Origin: Streptomyces sp. NK08204
Lineage (GTDB): Bacteria; Actinomycetota; Actinomycetes; Streptomycetales; Streptomycetaceae
Direction of reading: 5' to 3'
NCBI RefSeq assembly: GCF_020400585.1
Contig: NZ_JAINVF010000011.1
Location: 124,001-188,000 of the forward strand
DNA length: 64,000 nt
Below, piece after piece: positions 60,085 through 64,000 of this stretch. The translations under genes were made by a program, and so were the position numbers. Positions within the stretch are counted from its first letter, which is position 1; each line of letters begins with the position of its first letter. The notes under the pieces are model-generated. The model made no database searches. It was not told where the DNA came from and worked only from the letters and a program-made list of their open reading frames with translations.

Positions 60085-60428
60085 TCCTCTCCGCCTCACT
60101 GACCTGTCTCATCGCGTTGATCTTCGCCCTGCTGGGCGCGGCCAAGATTCTGGCCCTCGGTCCGATGCCCGAGCTGGCCGCCCACGCCGGCTTCACCACC
60201 GCTGCCTACCGGGTCATCGGCACCCTGGAGCTGGCGGGCGCCCTCGGCGTGGCCCTCGGCCCGGTCGTACCGCTGTGCGGCGGTCTGGCCGGTATCGGGC
60301 TGCTGATGCTGCTCGCCGGTGCCGTGACCATGCACGTACGCAAGGGCGACGGGCTGACCGAACTCCTCCCCGCGGTGACATGCGCGGCCCTGGTCGCCTG
60401 GTATCTCGTACTCCTCGCCGGCCTCTGA
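60081..60428 (+). CDS. DoxX-like membrane protein
   Basis: A 115-residue protein with four hydrophobic helices and the DoxX-like pattern ('MILSASLTCLIALIFALLGAAKILAL', 'AAYRVIGTLELAGALGVALGPVVPLCGGLAGIGLLMLLAGAVTMHVRKGD'). DoxX-family proteins are small membrane proteins, often of unknown role, found with oxidoreductase operons. The start is GTG 60081, overlapping the synthetase stop (GTGA). It is the last gene of the operon. Confidence 0.8.
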   Translation: MILSASLTCLIALIFALLGAAKILALGPMPELAAHAGFTTAAYRVIGTLELAGALGVALGPVVPLCGGLAGIGLLMLLAGAVTMHVRKGDGLTELLPAVTCAALVAWYLVLLAGL

Positions 60429-60500
60429 GCCGTTCCGGGAGACTGTCGGCGGCCACTCGTCCTGTCAGCGAGCCCACGGCGGGGCTGGCAGACTGACTCT

Positions 60501-61202
60501 GTGGTTCCGCTGATGGTCGCGGCGGATCAGATCGCGTCCTCATCGCTTACCGGCGCCAGTGTGGTATCAGTCTGCGCACTGCTCTTCACCGTCGCGTCGT
60601 TCTGGTGGCTCAACGCCCGACAGGGACGCCTGCAGGCGTGGGAACCTCATTCCTTCGCGGCGATCGTCCACGGTTCCACGGCACGCCTGCGACTGCCGCT
60701 CGTCCTGCACAACACCGGTCCCAAACCGATCGTCGTGCAGGACCTCATCCTGACTTTCCCCGATGAGCCCGCCTCTCATCTGCCACTCCTGTGGGTGTCC
60801 TCGCCGTCCCGGCTCCAACCGGGGCCGGACGAGGAGGCGAAGCTGCCGGCCGGATTCGTCGTGCCCGGCAGAGAAGCGCAACAGCTCTTCCTCGAGTTCG
60901 AGGCACCGTTTTCCGGATTCCTCCCGGAGGCCCGTGACTACAAGGCCCAGATACAGGTGCGGGTCGGCCACCGCAAGGGGTGGCGGCCCCTGCTGACGTT
61001 CAGCTTGAGGGCCGCCAACATCATCGACCCAGATCGCTACACCGTTTACGACAACGCACCGCTCGAGCTGACGAAGGAAGACCAGAAAAGAGCGGATGCC
61101 GCGCTCCTTGAGCTGCTGGAAGAGCACAGGGACGGCTCCCCTCCGGGCGGCAGGAGACAGGGGGATCCGCCTGATGACGGCGACGCCGGCACAAGCGGCT
61201 GA
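60501..61202 (+). CDS. Hypothetical protein with one membrane helix
   Basis: A 233-residue protein with an N-terminal hydrophobic helix ('TGASVVSVCALLFTVASFWWLNARQ') and a cytoplasmic or extracytoplasmic beta-rich domain ('LRLPLVLHNTGPKPIVVQDLILTFPDEPASHLPLLWVSSPSRLQPG'), which looks like an immunoglobulin-like fold. The C-terminus is charged and Gly/Asp-rich. No family is recognised. The GTG at 60501 and an ATG at 60513 are both possible starts. Confidence 0.6.
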   Translation: MVPLMVAADQIASSSLTGASVVSVCALLFTVASFWWLNARQGRLQAWEPHSFAAIVHGSTARLRLPLVLHNTGPKPIVVQDLILTFPDEPASHLPLLWVSSPSRLQPGPDEEAKLPAGFVVPGREAQQLFLEFEAPFSGFLPEARDYKAQIQVRVGHRKGWRPLLTFSLRAANIIDPDRYTVYDNAPLELTKEDQKRADAALLELLEEHRDGSPPGGRRQGDPPDDGDAGTSG

Positions 61203-61612
61203 CGCCGAGTCCCGAATCGGCGCAGCGGGCATTCTCTCCCTGGTCATGGTGCACCGCCGAGAACCTTCCCGATGCTGGGCGTAGCGTGAAGTGACGGGTG
61301 CCTTCGTCGTTCCCAGCAGCTGGACTTGAGGAGGAACGCGGTGCTCGGCGGCCCTCCCGTGTGCCGTGACGCCACGGGGTGCCATGGCGCTCCGTGACGG
61401 AAAGGGGGCGGGACCGGACGCCCTGATGTCCGGCCCCGCCGTCACCACCGCCTGCGCCGTCGCGGTGGCTGCCGGATGGCCTGGCGCGTCGGCACGTCAG
61501 GTCATCCCGTCACCTCGGCCCCGGTCGGCAGGGGCGGTTCGGCCTCCACACGCTCCCACTCGTCGTCGGTGAGCAGCCGGGAACGGAGCAGGAACCGCAC
61601 GCCCTCCGGGGC
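61203..61612. other. 410-base convergent intergenic region with a terminator
   Basis: No gene is seen here. A long hairpin occupies 61407-61440, placed between the plus-strand hypothetical gene and the minus-strand DUF779 gene; it is listed separately. Confidence 0.5.
61407..61440. terminator. Bidirectional terminator hairpin
   Basis: GGCGGGACCGGAC at 61407-61419 pairs with GTCCGGCCCCGCC at 61428-61440 (one mismatch, 8-base loop). It lies between convergent genes and can act on both strands. Confidence 0.65.
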
Positions 61613-61905
61613 CTACAGGGAGAAGCCGCTGCCCCGCCCCGGGACCACGTCGACGGTGAGGTGGGTGTGCCGCCAGTACGCGTACTGGTCGGCGCTCATC
61701 CAGAAGGGCGTGTCCTCGGCGACACGGCCGAGCAGGACGTCCGCGGCGCCGACGCGGAATTCGCCGCGCGGGTAGCACATCGGAGCGCTGCCGTCGCAGC
61801 AGCCGCCGGACTGGTGGAACATCAGCGGCCCGTGCCGGGCCGTCAGCTGCCGAACCAGCTCCTCGGCGGCGTCGCTCAGTCCGACTCGTGGCACCCGCGT
61901 TCCCA

Positions 61906-61906
<1 letters not shown>
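61613..61906 (-). CDS. DUF779-family protein
   Basis: A 97-residue protein with the conserved Cys/His-rich core ('GPLMFHQSGGCCDGSAPMCYPRGEF') and 'YWRHTHLTVDVVPGRGSGFSL', which matches DUF779. This family is often encoded right after aldehyde dehydrogenase genes in actinobacteria and proteobacteria; its function is not known. Its start (ATG 61906) overlaps the aldehyde dehydrogenase stop by one base (TGATG), so the two are coupled. Confidence 0.88.
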
Positions 61907-63423
<1,517 letters not shown>

Positions 63424-63551
63424 GGCGGCTCTCCTCAGTGGGCGATGGTGAGGGTGCTACGACGGCCCTCGCCGTCGTGGTGCGCATCACTGTGGGCCCG
63501 CGAGGTTGGCGCAAGGTTGGCGGTGCCTGTGCCCGGGAGCGGTCGGTCAGG

Positions 63552-64000
63552 TCAGCGCAGGGCCGTGGTCAACCGGCCGGCCGCGATCGCCCGGCGGGCG
63601 TCACCGGGACCGATCAGGCGCAGTGCGTGCTCGTGCACCTCCGCGTCGTACGGTGCCCGTTCGCCGTAGCGCAGGGCGTGCTCCGGGCGGGCGCTCGCCA
63701 GGACCGCCTCCCGTACGGCCACCTCCAGATGCGTGCGCCACTCCTCGATGCCAGGGGCCCCGGAGCGGGGGAGCAACGGGCCCCGGTAGAGGCGCAGGGC
63801 CGTGTCCGTGTCACCGCGCTCCAGCGCGCGCAGCACGTCGACGGCGTCGCAGGAGACGGGTGCGGTGAGTGCGTAGCGGCGGGCGGCGATGCCGCCGCCG
63901 AGGGCCCGGCGCAGGTGCGAGATCTCCGCCTTGAACGTGGAGGCCGTCACGGGCCGGTCACCGTACAGGGCGTCGCGCAGCCGCTCCGAGGTGAAGCCGT
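63552..64000 (-). CDS. Partial transcriptional regulator with winged-helix domain
   Basis: The gene starts beyond the window end, and about 149 C-terminal codons are visible. They read 'SERLRDALYGDRPVTASTFKAEISHLRRALGGGIAARRYAL' (a winged-helix, OmpR/SARP-like DNA-binding pattern), followed by an Ala/Arg-rich helical region. In Streptomyces, regulators with GAF domains and such a winged helix often precede aldehyde dehydrogenase genes, so it probably controls the downstream dehydrogenase and DUF779 pair. The domain at its N-terminus cannot be seen. Confidence 0.6.
   Translation of the reverse strand, partial: GFTSERLRDALYGDRPVTASTFKAEISHLRRALGGGIAARRYALTAPVSCDAVDVLRALERGDTDTALRLYRGPLLPRSGAPGIEEWRTHLEVAVREAVLASARPEHALRYGERAPYDAEVHEHALRLIGPGDARRAIAAGRLTTALR

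Overview
The window is high-GC actinobacterial DNA with codon use, GTG/ATGA start overlaps, gene types (SsgA-like proteins, DUF3558 and DUF6278 proteins, F420-type LLM oxidoreductase) and rare TTA codons that point to a Streptomyces chromosome or a close relative. No rRNA, tRNA or CRISPR array was seen.

Layout. (1) 1-2191: end of a secreted-type protein gene, a membrane protein and a DUF3558-like lipoprotein. (2) 2420-11644: a reductive pyrimidine/hydantoin degradation locus, all on the minus strand: NCS1 permease, remnant of a second NCS1 permease, LLM oxidoreductase, dihydropyrimidinase, two related beta-ureidopropionases, a class III aminotransferase and a PucR regulator. (3) 11801-24794: ordinary chromosomal genes: repeat-rich hypothetical protein, ClpC-type ATPase, gamma-glutamyltransferase, CocE/NonD hydrolase, exonuclease III, MBL hydrolase and a PcaL-type fusion (enol-lactonase/decarboxylase). 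(4) 24.8-37.6 kb: an accessory island of lower GC, bounded by two direct IS110 sequences that also share the 5' edge of pcaL. It carries a type IIG-like restriction-modification enzyme with three in-frame TTA codons, an unknown winged-helix/coiled-coil protein, a PIN-toxin remnant, an unknown two-gene unit bracketed by two further IS110 remnants, an endonuclease VII-like HNH protein and a distinct broken IS110 transposase. (5) 37.6-39.7 kb: AI-2E-family permease and HdeD-like protein. (6) 39.9-43.9 kb: a class I cytochrome P450 operon (3Fe-4S-type ferredoxin, ferredoxin reductase, P450, alcohol dehydrogenase). (7) 44.5-47.5 kb: small secreted protein and two SsgA-like genes around a NIPSNAP protein; one SsgA-like gene is broken and the secreted protein looks frameshifted. 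(8) 47.5-53.6 kb: TetR repressor divergent from a self-sufficient CYP102-type P450, an alcohol dehydrogenase and another TetR gene. (9) 53.6-60.4 kb: TetR gene divergent from a tight five-gene aromatic-catabolism operon (VOC dioxygenase, FAH-family enzyme, FAD monooxygenase, acetoacetyl-CoA synthetase, DoxX). (10) 60.5-64.0 kb: a hypothetical protein, aldehyde dehydrogenase plus DUF779 protein, and the end of a regulator gene.

How the genes work together. The pyrimidine locus covers uptake, ring opening, decarbamoylation and transamination of beta-alanine. The P450 regions each pair a hydroxylase with an alcohol dehydrogenase, which suits stepwise oxidation of a hydrophobic substrate. The palindrome CCATACGNCGTATGG clusters between the tetR gene at 47.5 kb and the CYP102 gene, and recurs as two near-perfect copies 3.6 kb away in front of the small secreted protein, which suggests a shared regulon. 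The most unusual material is the IS110-bounded island and its unrecognised two-gene unit at 32.3-34.8 kb.
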